From positions 1,984,001 through 2,048,000 of the forward strand of contig NZ_CP024608.1 in NCBI RefSeq assembly GCF_002752675.1: a stretch of DNA of 64,000 nucleotides. The letters are read 5' to 3'. Of this stretch, positions 55,279 through 63,948 are shown piece by piece; position 1 is the first letter of the stretch, and each line of letters starts with the position of its first letter. Made by a program: the position numbers and the translations under genes. The notes under the pieces were generated by a model, which made no database searches, was not told where the DNA came from, and saw only the letters and a list, made by a program, of their open reading frames with translations. This DNA is from Massilia violaceinigra (GTDB lineage: Bacteria; Pseudomonadota; Gammaproteobacteria; Burkholderiales; Burkholderiaceae_D).

Positions 55279-56591
55279 GACATCATCGCTTCCAGTTGGG
55301 AAATGCATTCAGGCAAAGGCGCCGCTTCCCGCGTACCCTGGCACAGGTAAGCGTCGATATGGGGTTCCAGGCGCACCGCGTGGTCGGTCACCGGATCGGC
55401 GCCCGGCACGTAGGCGCCCAGGGGAATCAGGTCGCGCACGCGGGCGTGGCGGGCCAGTGCGGCTTTCAGCTTGCGGGCGGCCAGCGCGTGCGGGACCGGG
55501 ACCACCTGGGCCATGCAGCGGCTGATCGAGGCGGCCACGTCGATGGCCGGGTAATGGCCGCGTTCGGCCAGTTCGCGGGTGAGCACGATGTGGCCGTCGA
55601 GAATCGCGCGGGCGGTGTCGACCACCGGATCCTGCTGGTCGTCGCCTTCGGCCAGCACGGTGTAGATGGCGCTCATGCTGCCGTGTTCGTGCTCGCCGTT
55701 GCCGGCGCTTTCGACCAGCTGCGGCAGGGCCGAGAACACCGACGGCGGATAGCCCTTGGTGGCCGGCGGTTCGCCCAGCGCCAGCGCCACTTCGCGCAGC
55801 GCCATGGCGTAGCGGGTGAGCGAATCGACCAGCAGCAGCACGTTCAAGCCCTGGTCGCGGTAATGGGCGGCGATCGCATGGCACAGTTCGGTTGCGCGGA
55901 TGCGCATCAGCGGCGATTCGTCGGCCGGGGCGATCACCAGCACGGCTTTTTTCAAGCCCTCGGGGCCGAGCGACATGTCGACGAATTCGCGCACTTCGCG
56001 CGAACGCTCGCCGATCAGGCCGACCACGACCACGTCGGCCACGGTCTGGCGCGTGATCAGGCCCAGCAGCACGGACTTGCCGACGCCGCTGCCGGCCATC
56101 AGGCCGACGCGCTGGCCCTTGCCGATGGTCAGCATGGAATTGATGGCGCGCACGCCGACGTCGAGCGGCTCGACCACCGGTTGCTTTTTCAGCGGATTGA
56201 TTTTAGGCGGCGTCATCTCCAAGCGATGCTCGCCGCCCAGGCGGCCCAGGCCGTCGATCGGCTCGCCCAGGCCATTGACCATGCGTCCCAGCCACGAGGG
56301 GCCGATCTGCAGGGTGGCGGCGGTCGGGCTGGGCAGCACGCGGGCGCCCGTGGTCAGGCCGATGGCTTGCTTGAACGGCATCAGGAACGACAGGCGTTCG
56401 CGGAAACCCACCACCTGGGCATCGAGCCAGTCGCCATTGACCGTTTCGATGCGGCAGCGCTGGCCCGTGTGCAGGCGGCAGCCGGCCGATTCCAGCAGCA
56501 AGCCCGAGGCACCGACCAGGCGCCCGGTCGGGATTGCGACCGGGACGTCGTCGAGCTCGACGGTGCGCAGGGAATCGGCCAGGGTGCTCAT
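55275..56591 (-). CDS. fliI: Flagellum-specific ATPase FliI
   Basis: A 438-residue ATPase of the F1-beta type. Walker A (GLMAGSGVGKSVLLG), the catalytic Glu in GLIGERSREVREF, and VLLLVDSLTRYAMALREVALALGEPPATKGYPPSVF (key part LVDSLTRYAMA) are all conserved. It hexamerises at the export gate. It overlaps fliH and fliJ by four bases on each side. Confidence 0.97.
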   Translation of the reverse strand: MSTLADSLRTVELDDVPVAIPTGRLVGASGLLLESAGCRLHTGQRCRIETVNGDWLDAQVVGFRERLSFLMPFKQAIGLTTGARVLPSPTAATLQIGPSWLGRMVNGLGEPIDGLGRLGGEHRLEMTPPKINPLKKQPVVEPLDVGVRAINSMLTIGKGQRVGLMAGSGVGKSVLLGLITRQTVADVVVVGLIGERSREVREFVDMSLGPEGLKKAVLVIAPADESPLMRIRATELCHAIAAHYRDQGLNVLLLVDSLTRYAMALREVALALGEPPATKGYPPSVFSALPQLVESAGNGEHEHGSMSAIYTVLAEGDDQQDPVVDTARAILDGHIVLTRELAERGHYPAIDVAASISRCMAQVVPVPHALAARKLKAALARHARVRDLIPLGAYVPGADPVTDHAVRLEPHIDAYLCQGTREAAPLPECISQLEAMMS

Positions 56592-57274
56592 GCTTCCATC
56601 TCCTCGGGCACCCGTTCAGGCGCCGGCAGCAACTGGGCGCTGACCTGGGTCATGCAGGCGGCCAGGCGGCCCTGGCAACCGGCGTCGACTTCATTGTCGC
56701 CGGCGCGCACACGGCATTCGCCCGCTTGCAGCGACGGGTCCGGCAGCAGGTTCCACTTGGCGGCGCGCACCGGATCGAGTTCGGTGATGCGCTTGAGTTC
56801 TTCCGGACTGAGGCACACTTCGATGCCGTCACGGGTCGGCGGCATGGCGGCCAGCGCTTCGTCCACCAGGGCCAGCAACTGGACCGGCTGGAGCGCCAGT
56901 TCGGCGCGGATCACCTGGCGCGCCACCTTGCCGACCAGGTCGACGACTTCCTTGCGCTGGGCGGAACGGAATTCCTCGACCATCTGGTTCAGTTGCGTGA
57001 ACATGCCATCGAGCGGCCCGGCCAGCTGCTCGAAGCGGTCCTGCACCTGCTGCATGGCTTGCCGGCGGCCGGCGGCCTGGCCCTCGGCCAGTCCGGCTGC
57101 GTAGCCTTCGGCGCTGCCGCGCGACTGGCCGCTCTCGTAGCCGTCGCGCTGCCCCTGCTGGTAGCCGTCTTCGACCGCGTTCTGCCACTGGCCGGCGGCC
57201 TCGGCTGAATGGGCGGCACCGAGCGCGTCGAGTTGCGACAGCGGTGGGAAATGGTAGGGGCGGAATTGTTTCAT
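56588..57274 (-). CDS. fliH: Flagellar assembly protein FliH
   Basis: A 228-residue regulator that binds FliI and docks it to FliN. The middle has the Gly-rich helix repeats of FliH (YQQGQRDGYESGQSRGSAEGYAAGLAEGQAAG, GxxxG spacing) and a C-terminal V-ATPase E-like domain. The start at 57274 overlaps the fliG stop (ATGA); the longer frame extends into fliG and is not real. Confidence 0.92.
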   Translation of the reverse strand: MKQFRPYHFPPLSQLDALGAAHSAEAAGQWQNAVEDGYQQGQRDGYESGQSRGSAEGYAAGLAEGQAAGRRQAMQQVQDRFEQLAGPLDGMFTQLNQMVEEFRSAQRKEVVDLVGKVARQVIRAELALQPVQLLALVDEALAAMPPTRDGIEVCLSPEELKRITELDPVRAAKWNLLPDPSLQAGECRVRAGDNEVDAGCQGRLAACMTQVSAQLLPAPERVPEEMEA

Positions 57275-58299
57275 TCTATGACGGCCTCGGCAAACAGTTG
57301 GACTTCGATCTCGCCGTTGTCGGCCAGTTGTTTCACGGTTGCCATGATGTCCTTGCGCGTCTGTTCGATGCGCGAGAGCGGTACGGGACCGGCGCGGCGC
57401 AGCAGGTCGTCGAAGTTCTGGGCCTGGCGGCGCGGCATGGTGGTGAGGATCGCGTCGCGGATCGCCGGTTCGGCGCCCTTGAGGGCGATGGCCCACTGTT
57501 CCAGCGGCACGTCGTCGAGGATGCGGGTAATCGTGGCCTCGGTCTGGCGCGACAGGATGAAAAAGTCGTACATGCTCATTTCGATTTCGGACACCACGTC
57601 CGGATCGTGGGCGCGCAGCAGTTCGACCATGCCGGCGCGGTTGCCCGGCAGGCGGTTCAAAATCTCGGCAACCTGGCGGATGCCTTCCACGCTGGCGCTC
57701 TGCGTATCGAGCGCGCCCAGGCAGCGGGTCACCAGCTCTTCCAGTTCGGTCAAGAGGTCGCGGTCGATTTCATCGAGCCGCGCCAGGTTCAGCAGCACCA
57801 GGTCGCGGCCCTCGAGCGGCAGGGCGTCGAGGATCTGGCCGGCCAGGGCCGGCGGCAGGAAGGCCAGGAACACGGCCTGCATCTGCACGTGCTCGTTGGC
57901 GACATAGTCGGCCAGCCATTTCGGCGAGGCCCACTGCAGACGCGCCATCATCGGGCGGATCGCATCGCCGTAGATGTTGTTGAGCACGCTGTTGGCGATG
58001 TCGCTGCCGAGCGCCAGGTCGAGCGAGCGCTTCAGGTAGCTGCGCGAAGCGCCATGCACGCCCGACTGCTGGCGGTAATCGTCGAAGAAGGTTTGCATCG
58101 CCACGCGCACGGAATCGACCTTGATGCCGCTCATGCGCGACATCACTTGCGTCACTTCCAGCAATTCCTCGCGGTCGAGGCAGCGCAGCACGGCCGCGGC
58201 CGGCTCTTCGCCAATGCTCAACAGGACGATGGCGGCCTGTTCGACAGGGGTCAGTCCAGGCGCCTCTTCGGCGTCCACGTTATTGTCCAGTTCGGCCAT
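57271..58299 (-). CDS. fliG: Flagellar motor switch protein FliG
   Basis: A 342-residue rotor protein. N-terminal FliF-binding part (LTPVEQAAIVLLSIGEEPAAAVLR), middle domain with EHVQ in place of the usual EHPQ, and the C-terminal torque domain (ALKGAEPAIRDAILTTMPRRQAQNFDDLLRR) with its charged residues. It generates torque against MotA and binds FliM. Its 5' end overlaps fliF by 20 bases. Confidence 0.95.
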   Translation of the reverse strand: MAELDNNVDAEEAPGLTPVEQAAIVLLSIGEEPAAAVLRCLDREELLEVTQVMSRMSGIKVDSVRVAMQTFFDDYRQQSGVHGASRSYLKRSLDLALGSDIANSVLNNIYGDAIRPMMARLQWASPKWLADYVANEHVQMQAVFLAFLPPALAGQILDALPLEGRDLVLLNLARLDEIDRDLLTELEELVTRCLGALDTQSASVEGIRQVAEILNRLPGNRAGMVELLRAHDPDVVSEIEMSMYDFFILSRQTEATITRILDDVPLEQWAIALKGAEPAIRDAILTTMPRRQAQNFDDLLRRAGPVPLSRIEQTRKDIMATVKQLADNGEIEVQLFAEAVIE

Positions 58300-59998
58300 T
58301 TTTCTGCATCCATTGTTTGACGACTTCGGCGACCCGCTCCGGTTCCTTGGCAGCGAGAACTTTCAGGTGATCGACCATCACATCGACTGCCGATCCGGCA
58401 GGGGGAAGATCATAATTTTCCAGCAAAGGCACCATCGGCAGCGGTGCGCCGAGGGCCGGGGCGCCGCCCACGAGCTCGACCGCACGGGCGTCGCCGGCAC
58501 GCAGCGCCGGACCGGCCACCGCGGTGGCGGCACCGGCCGGACCGCCGAGCAGCTGGGCGTCGGCGGCGACCGCGCCTGCCGGCGCCAGGCGCACCGTCAA
58601 CAGGCGCAGCAGCGGACGGATGATCAGCAGGAAGCCGAGCAGGATGCCCACCGCCCACGCCGCCCAGCTGCTCATGTCGACCACGTTGTCGCGTTCCTGC
58701 CACCATGGGGCTGCGGCGGGCTGGACCGGGAAGGTCATGGCCGACACGGTCAGTACATCGCCGCGTTCGGCATTGATGCCCAGGCCGCTGGTCAGGGTTT
58801 TTTCGATATTCGCCAGTTCGGCGGCGGTCCAGCCGGTCTTGGCGGCAGCCACGTTATTGTTCAGCACCACAGCCACGCTGAGCTTCTTCAAACGGCCGCG
58901 GCTGCGCTTGATCTGGGTGATGTTGCGGTCGTAGGCGAACTGGCGCGTGCTGGCGTTCTTGCGCGCGCTGCCGTCGTCCATCTTCGGATCGGGTCCGGCG
59001 CCGGCGCCGGCGACGACCTGCGGATCGGGCAGGGCCGGCGGACGGTTCGACAGGGTGCCCGGCACGCCCATCGCCATGCGGTTCTTTTCCTGCTCTTCGC
59101 GTACCGCTTCGCTGGTCACTTTCGGGGCATCGCCGTATTTCTCGCTGGTTTCCTCGATCTTGTCGTTGTCGATGTCGGCGGTGACGCTGAGCTTGAAGTT
59201 GTTCGCGCCCAGGACTGGACCTAGCAGTTCATTCACGTTGCCGCGCACCTGGTCCTGGTATTTCTTGGCGTTGGCATCCGCGCCCTGGCCGGCGCCGTCG
59301 AAGCCGTCGCTCAGGTCGACCCGCGAGGACAGGTAGTTGCCGGCCTGGTCGACCAGGCTGACGCGCTGCGGCGAGAGGCTGGCAACGCTGCCCGAGACCA
59401 TGTTGATGATCGCGGCGATCTGTTCCGGGGCCAGGGTACGGCCCGGCTTGACCGCGATGACGACCGAGGCCGAGGATTTTTCACCATCGCTGGCCACGAA
59501 CGAGGTCGAACGGGCGATCGACAGGTGCACGCGGGCCGAGGCGATGGCGTCGAGCGCCAGGATGCTTTGCGACAGTTCGCCTTCGAGGCCGCGGCGGAAG
59601 CGCACGTCCTGCACGAACTGGGACACGCCCAGCGGATCGTTCTTGTCCATCAGTTCCAGGCCGGCCGGCAGCTGGGCGCTCAAGCCCTTGGCGGCGAGCA
59701 GCATGCGCACCTTGCCCAGCGACGAAGACGGCACCAGCAGCTGACCGGTTTCCGGATGCAGGCGGTAGGGAATCTGGTCGGCGTCGAGCACGGCCATCAT
59801 GTCGCCCGAGGCCACCCGCTCGCTGGCGCCGAAGACCGGCTTGTAACCAGCCTGGTCGTTCCACAGGTACATCATGACCGCGGCCGTGATGGCGATCGCC
59901 AGCACCAGGATCGGGGTCAGATTGTTGCGCAGCGCTGGAGGCAGCGAAGGCATGGCGCCCATGCGCCCGGCGAAGTTCGATTTGAGAGAGGCAATCAC
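58280..59998 (-). CDS. fliF: Flagellar MS-ring protein FliF
   Basis: A 572-residue ring protein that forms the base of the flagellum in the inner membrane. It has two membrane spans (LVLAIAITAAVMMYLW and WAAWAVGILLGFLLIIRPLL), ring-building motifs (EGELSQSILALDAIASARVHLSIARS, PGRTLAPEQIAAIINMVSGSVASLSPQRVSLVDQ), and a C-terminal FliG-binding tail. It starts with GTG at 59998; a nearby ATG (59962) is an alternative. Confidence 0.95.
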   Translation of the reverse strand: MIASLKSNFAGRMGAMPSLPPALRNNLTPILVLAIAITAAVMMYLWNDQAGYKPVFGASERVASGDMMAVLDADQIPYRLHPETGQLLVPSSSLGKVRMLLAAKGLSAQLPAGLELMDKNDPLGVSQFVQDVRFRRGLEGELSQSILALDAIASARVHLSIARSTSFVASDGEKSSASVVIAVKPGRTLAPEQIAAIINMVSGSVASLSPQRVSLVDQAGNYLSSRVDLSDGFDGAGQGADANAKKYQDQVRGNVNELLGPVLGANNFKLSVTADIDNDKIEETSEKYGDAPKVTSEAVREEQEKNRMAMGVPGTLSNRPPALPDPQVVAGAGAGPDPKMDDGSARKNASTRQFAYDRNITQIKRSRGRLKKLSVAVVLNNNVAAAKTGWTAAELANIEKTLTSGLGINAERGDVLTVSAMTFPVQPAAAPWWQERDNVVDMSSWAAWAVGILLGFLLIIRPLLRLLTVRLAPAGAVAADAQLLGGPAGAATAVAGPALRAGDARAVELVGGAPALGAPLPMVPLLENYDLPPAGSAVDVMVDHLKVLAAKEPERVAEVVKQWMQKNGRTGQ

Positions 59999-60041
59999 GC
60001 TGGTTTTTTCCCGCGGTTAAGGTAACGTTGCAAACAGGAGC

Positions 60042-60398
60042 TCAGACCGGGAGCTTGATCAGCTCGTCCACGGCGCCCATGACCTTGTTACGCACTTGCA
60101 TGAGCATCGAGAAGGACAGGCTGGCTTCCTGGCTGGCCAGCATGGCGCCGACCAGGTCGTCGCTCTTGCCGCTGTCGACGTCGTTCATTTTCTGGCCGGC
60201 CTGGGCATCCTGGCGGTTCACACTGTCGAGCGCATCTTTCATGCTCTGGGTGAACGAAAACCCGGCCGGGAGCGCTTCGCCGGCGGTCGGTCCGATGTTG
60301 GCGTGCGCGGCCATTTGGCCCGCATCGTTGGCCAGGATTTTCATCTCCGACTGGAGCTGGCCGGCGAGCGAATTCGATGTTGTAATTCCGACTTCCAT
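60042..60398 (-). CDS. fliE: Flagellar hook-basal body protein FliE
   Basis: A 118-residue first exported protein, which links the MS ring to the rod. The conserved tail (SGKSDDLVGAMLASQEASLSFSMLMQVRNKVMGAVDELIKL) fits FliE. The ATG at 60398 follows AGGGA; a longer frame to 60569 is rejected as it has no FliE-like sequence. It is the first gene of the minus-strand operon. Confidence 0.92.
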   Translation of the reverse strand: MEVGITTSNSLAGQLQSEMKILANDAGQMAAHANIGPTAGEALPAGFSFTQSMKDALDSVNRQDAQAGQKMNDVDSGKSDDLVGAMLASQEASLSFSMLMQVRNKVMGAVDELIKLPV

Positions 60399-60829
60399 GT
60401 TGTCATCCCTGCATAATTTTTTGTTCATAATCAAACAGTTACGACTAATTTTCTGTCGTAGCCGGCCTGAACGGTGAAGCGCCAAGTGTGCGCGTTCCGT
60501 GCCGCGATTCCAAACGAAAACATGCTCGACGGCAAAAAGATTTATTGCTGAGTCGGGTAAAACCAACAAATTTCGCTAAACCACTTGGAGGAGAAGCAAA
60601 GGTGTCGAAATGCCTAACGATATCGCTTACTGTTGGTAACGGGGGCGACGGTCGGAACTTGAGCCTGTCTTCCGGTTAATTTCCTTGCAGCATCATATTT
60701 CACCTTACCCTACGGCAATTATAATGCCACATGGAAATTAAATCCATCAAATAAAAATGCTCTGATATACTGTTTTCCTCAAACAAAACAAAGAGTTGCC
60801 CTCTTTGCCATGCACTTGCCGAGTTACTT
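60399..60829. other. Divergent control region between fliE and fliM (431 bases)
   Basis: This AT-rich gap should contain the promoters of both flagellar operons. On the minus strand CGGCACGGAACGCGCA (around 60490-60503) has the GG-N10-GC spacing of a sigma-54 site but only a partial match. On the plus strand there is a TATAAT at 60720-60725. In other lateral loci a sigma-54 activator gene (lafK) and sometimes motY sit here; no such gene is present. A short frame at 60488-60679 is not convincing. Confidence 0.6.
60763..60771 (+). promoter_or_regulatory. Extended -10 candidate for fliM operon
   Basis: TGA-TATACT lies 59 bases before the fliM start. No good -35 box is seen. It is an alternative to the TATAAT at 60720-60725. 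Confidence 0.35.
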
Positions 60830-61720
60830 ATGACCATGATAAATAAGACAAACTTGCCGGCATCACCGCAGGTGCTCGACCCCCGGCTGCTGGGACGGCC
60901 AGTCCATTTGCTGCCCCATTTCGCTGCCCAGTTTGCCGAGGATCTGGCCGCCGCCTTGCGCCAGCCAGCCCTGCGCCGCTACTGGGATGGCTTTCAGCTT
61001 GAAGCGAGCGGTTTCGTGGGCCCGCCCGACAGCAGCCAGAGCGGGCGCTGGCTCGGCTTTACCAGTGGTGCAGGCGACGCCGGCGGTATCGCCTTCGCGC
61101 TCGAACGCTCGCTGCTGCTAAGCGTGCTCAACCAGCGTTACGGACGCCGCGGCGCGGCCCCCGCGCCCTCCGTCGATCCCTCCACGGTACGCGTGACGGC
61201 CACGGAAGAACGCCTCGCAGTTGTGTTAGGTCAACAACTAGCGTCGGTCCTATCCAAGCGGGTGGATGCAAACCTTGCGCGAGCGCATAATGAACCCGGC
61301 GCGGCTTCCACCGAGCTGGTGCCGGGCAGCGTGCCGCCGGCGCCGCCCAGCGCCGATGGCTGGACGCTCGGCATTACCCTGCGCCAGGCCCAGAGCGGCG
61401 AATGCGGCCAGCTGTGGCTGGCGCTGGACCAGGACATGGTGGCGCGCGTGCTGCTCGGGCTGTTGCCGGAGCGCGCACGCGACCACGCGCCGGCGCGTGC
61501 CAGCGTGGCGCTCGGCACGGCATTGCAAGTGACCTTGGAAGGGCGGCTGGTGAGCAAGGAAATCACGCTCGAAGCGCTGTTTGCGCTCAAGCTGGGCGAC
61601 ATCATTCCCGTGACGGTGGGCCGGGCCGATGTCTTGCTGGCCGAGTCGCGCTTGTTTACGGCGGCGGTCACCGAGCACAACGGCTCGCTCTGCTTAACCT
61701 CTTTTGAAGATAGCGACTAA
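60830..61720 (+). CDS. fliM: Flagellar motor switch protein FliM, lateral type
   Basis: A 296-residue FliM-like protein, shorter than E. coli FliM (334). The C-terminal FliN-like part (LEGRLVSKEITLEALFALKLGDIIPVTVGRADVLLAESRLFTA) is clear. The N-terminal CheY-binding motif (LSQxEIDALL) is absent; the protein begins MTMINKTNLPASPQVLDPRLLG. It should build the C ring, but chemotaxis control through CheY is not expected. Its stop overlaps the fliN start by one base. Confidence 0.87.
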   Translation: MTMINKTNLPASPQVLDPRLLGRPVHLLPHFAAQFAEDLAAALRQPALRRYWDGFQLEASGFVGPPDSSQSGRWLGFTSGAGDAGGIAFALERSLLLSVLNQRYGRRGAAPAPSVDPSTVRVTATEERLAVVLGQQLASVLSKRVDANLARAHNEPGAASTELVPGSVPPAPPSADGWTLGITLRQAQSGECGQLWLALDQDMVARVLLGLLPERARDHAPARASVALGTALQVTLEGRLVSKEITLEALFALKLGDIIPVTVGRADVLLAESRLFTAAVTEHNGSLCLTSFEDSD

Positions 61721-62112
61721 TGAAAATCAACGAGAACGAACTTCAGGCGCCGGACCAGGATGCCGGGATCGACGAAGAATTGATCATCGATGAACCACAG
61801 ATGGGCGTGCCATCGGGCATGGACGCCCCGCGCGCGGCCGACAAGCGGCCGCAGCGCGACTTGCCGCAGATGATGCGCAAGATTCCCGTGACCCTGACCC
61901 TGGAAGTGGGCTCGGCCCGCATCTCGCTGCAGGAATTGATGTCGATCGGGCCGGCCAGCGTGATCGCGCTCGACGTGCTGGCGGGCGAGCCGCTCGTCAT
62001 CAAGGTCAACGGCACCCCGATCGGGCGCGCCGAAGTGGTGGTGGCCGGCGAACAGTACGGGCTCAAGGTCATCGACCTCGACGGCCTGGACCTGGACCTG
62101 ATCACCGCATGA
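61720..62112 (+). CDS. fliN: Flagellar motor switch protein FliN
   Basis: A 130-residue C-ring protein. The SpoA-type domain (KIPVTLTLEVGSARISLQELMSIGPASVIALDVLAGEPLVIKVNGTPIGRAEVVVAGEQYGLKV) is well conserved. The N-terminal 45 residues are an acidic linker. It overlaps both fliM and fliP. Confidence 0.93.
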   Translation: MKINENELQAPDQDAGIDEELIIDEPQMGVPSGMDAPRAADKRPQRDLPQMMRKIPVTLTLEVGSARISLQELMSIGPASVIALDVLAGEPLVIKVNGTPIGRAEVVVAGEQYGLKVIDLDGLDLDLITA

Positions 62113-62870
62113 GAGAGGGCGCACGGGGCGGCGGCGCCGGCGTGGCCACGGCGGCCTTGCTGGCCGCCGGCCTGCTGCTGTGCGCGCCGGCCTCGGCCCA
62201 GGACTTGCTGGCCGGGGTGATCCCGGGCGCCAAGACCGACCTGACGGTCAAGTCGCAGGTGCTGGTCCTGATGACCCTGCTTGGGCTCTTGCCCATCATG
62301 GTCATGATGATGACCTGCTTCACCCGCTTCGTGATCGTGCTCTCGCTGCTGCGCCAGGCGCTCGGCCTGCAGCAGGGTTTGCCGAACCGCATCATCACCG
62401 GCGTGGCCCTGATCCTCACCCTGCTGGTGATGCGCCCCATCGGCGACCAGATCTGGCGCGACGCCTTCGTCCCCTACGACCAGGACAAGATCGGCATGCA
62501 GGACGCCCTGAAGGTGGCCGAAGTGCCGCTCTCGCGCTTCATGCTGGCCCAGACCAGCAAGGCCGCGCTGGCCCAGGTGGCCCATCTGGCGGGCGAGCCG
62601 GCCGACCTGGCGCCGCAGAAGCGCGCGTTTACGGTCAAGCTGGCGGCGTTCGTCTTGAGCGAACTGAAAACCGCGTTTCAGATCGGCGCCATGCTGTTCA
62701 TTCCGTTTTTGATCATCGACCTGGTGGTGTCCTCGGTGCTGATGGCGATGGGCATGATGATGCTCTCGCCGCTGGTCATTTCCCTGCCGTTCAAGCTGCT
62801 GCTGTTCGTGCTGGTCGATGGCTGGACCCTGACCGTGAACACGCTGGTCGGCAGCATACGGCCGTTCTGA
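62109..62870 (+). CDS. fliP: Flagellar export gate protein FliP
   Basis: A 253-residue core component of the export gate, with a signal peptide (to about residue 31), four membrane spans and the conserved TCFTRFVIVLSLLRQALGLQQ and LSELKTAFQIGAMLFIPFLIIDLVVSSVLMAMGMMM (key part ELKTAFQIGA). FliP, Q and R form the gate. It overlaps fliN by four bases. Confidence 0.97.
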   Translation: MREGARGGGAGVATAALLAAGLLLCAPASAQDLLAGVIPGAKTDLTVKSQVLVLMTLLGLLPIMVMMMTCFTRFVIVLSLLRQALGLQQGLPNRIITGVALILTLLVMRPIGDQIWRDAFVPYDQDKIGMQDALKVAEVPLSRFMLAQTSKAALAQVAHLAGEPADLAPQKRAFTVKLAAFVLSELKTAFQIGAMLFIPFLIIDLVVSSVLMAMGMMMLSPLVISLPFKLLLFVLVDGWTLTVNTLVGSIRPF

Positions 62871-62897
62871 GGGCCGCACTTTGATGGGAGAAAGCCG

Positions 62898-63167
62898 ATG
62901 ACCCCCGACGTGGCCGTGGACCTGATGGTCGGAGCGCTGCAAATCGTCATGCTGATGGTACTGGTGCTGGTGGTGCCGGGCCTGATCACCGGTTTGCTGG
63001 TGGCGCTGGTGCAGGCCGCCACCCAGATCAACGAGCAGACCCTGAGCTTCCTGCCGCGCCTGCTGGTGACCCTGCTGGCGGTGATCGTGGCCGGGCACTG
63101 GATGACGGCCTACCTGATGGATTACTGCGTCTCCGTCTTCCAGCGCGCCGCCGCCCTGGTCGGCTAG
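62898..63167 (+). CDS. fliQ: Flagellar export gate protein FliQ
   Basis: An 89-residue protein with two membrane spans (LQIVMLMVLVLVVPGLITGLLVALVQAATQINEQTLSFLPRLL; AVIVAGHWMTAYLMDYCVSVF). GGGAG eight bases upstream supports the ATG. It lies between fliP and fliR. Confidence 0.95.
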   Translation: MTPDVAVDLMVGALQIVMLMVLVLVVPGLITGLLVALVQAATQINEQTLSFLPRLLVTLLAVIVAGHWMTAYLMDYCVSVFQRAAALVG

Positions 63168-63171
63168 GCGC

Positions 63172-63948
63172 ATGGAGCTGGCCGGCTACCTGCTGCCGCT
63201 GCTGAACGCCCTGTGGTGGCCGTTCATCCGCAACCTGGCGCTGCTGTCGTCGGCGCCGGTGGTGGGCGACATCCTGGTGCCGCTGCCGGTGCGCGTGCTG
63301 CTGTCGCTGGTGCTGTCGTTCATGATGCTGCCGTTTTCCCCGGGCAATGCGGTGGTCGACCCGTTTTCCGTGCTTGGCATCGCCACCACCCTGGAGCAGG
63401 CCGTGATCGGCGGCGTGCTGGGGCTGGCCATGCATTTTTCCATGTCGGTGATCAATGTGCTCGGCTACCTGGTCTCGAGCCAGATCGGTTTTTCGATGGC
63501 GCAGATGAACGATCCGGTCAACGGCACCGCCTCGGATGTGGTGTCCGGCATGCTGTCGCTGCTGGCCATCATCGTGTTTTTCGCCATCGACGGCCACCTG
63601 GTGCTGACCGGGGTGCTGGCGGCTAGCTTCAAGGCCTGGCCGGTCGGCGGCGGCTACGGCCCGGTGCTGCTGCATACCGTGGCGCTCAAGGCGGCCTGGA
63701 TTTTCGCCGCCGCCATGCTGCTGGCGCTGCCGATCGTGTTTTCGACTTTGGTGGTGCAGCTCGGCTTTGGCCTGTTGAACCGGGTGGCGCCGTCATTGAA
63801 TTTGTTTTCGCTGGGCTTTTCGCTGACCACCCTGTTCGGCCTGATGATGCTGGTCCAGATCGTGCGTTTCATTCCCGAACACTACATTGCGATGAGCAAC
63901 CAGGTGCTCGAACTGATCCAACAACAGATGAAGGCGGCCCATGGCTGA
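63172..63948 (+). CDS. fliR: Flagellar export gate protein FliR
   Basis: A 258-residue membrane protein of the export gate with about six spans and family segments such as VGGVLGLAMHFSM-like, SQIGFSMAQMNDPVNGT and LGFGLLNRVAPSLNLFSLGFSLTTLFGL. Its stop overlaps the flhB start by eight bases. Confidence 0.94.
   Translation: MELAGYLLPLLNALWWPFIRNLALLSSAPVVGDILVPLPVRVLLSLVLSFMMLPFSPGNAVVDPFSVLGIATTLEQAVIGGVLGLAMHFSMSVINVLGYLVSSQIGFSMAQMNDPVNGTASDVVSGMLSLLAIIVFFAIDGHLVLTGVLAASFKAWPVGGGYGPVLLHTVALKAAWIFAAAMLLALPIVFSTLVVQLGFGLLNRVAPSLNLFSLGFSLTTLFGLMMLVQIVRFIPEHYIAMSNQVLELIQQQMKAAHG

Noticed and set aside
60488..60679. A 63-codon frame between fliE and fliM
   Set aside because: No ribosome binding site or family; the region is better read as a control region.
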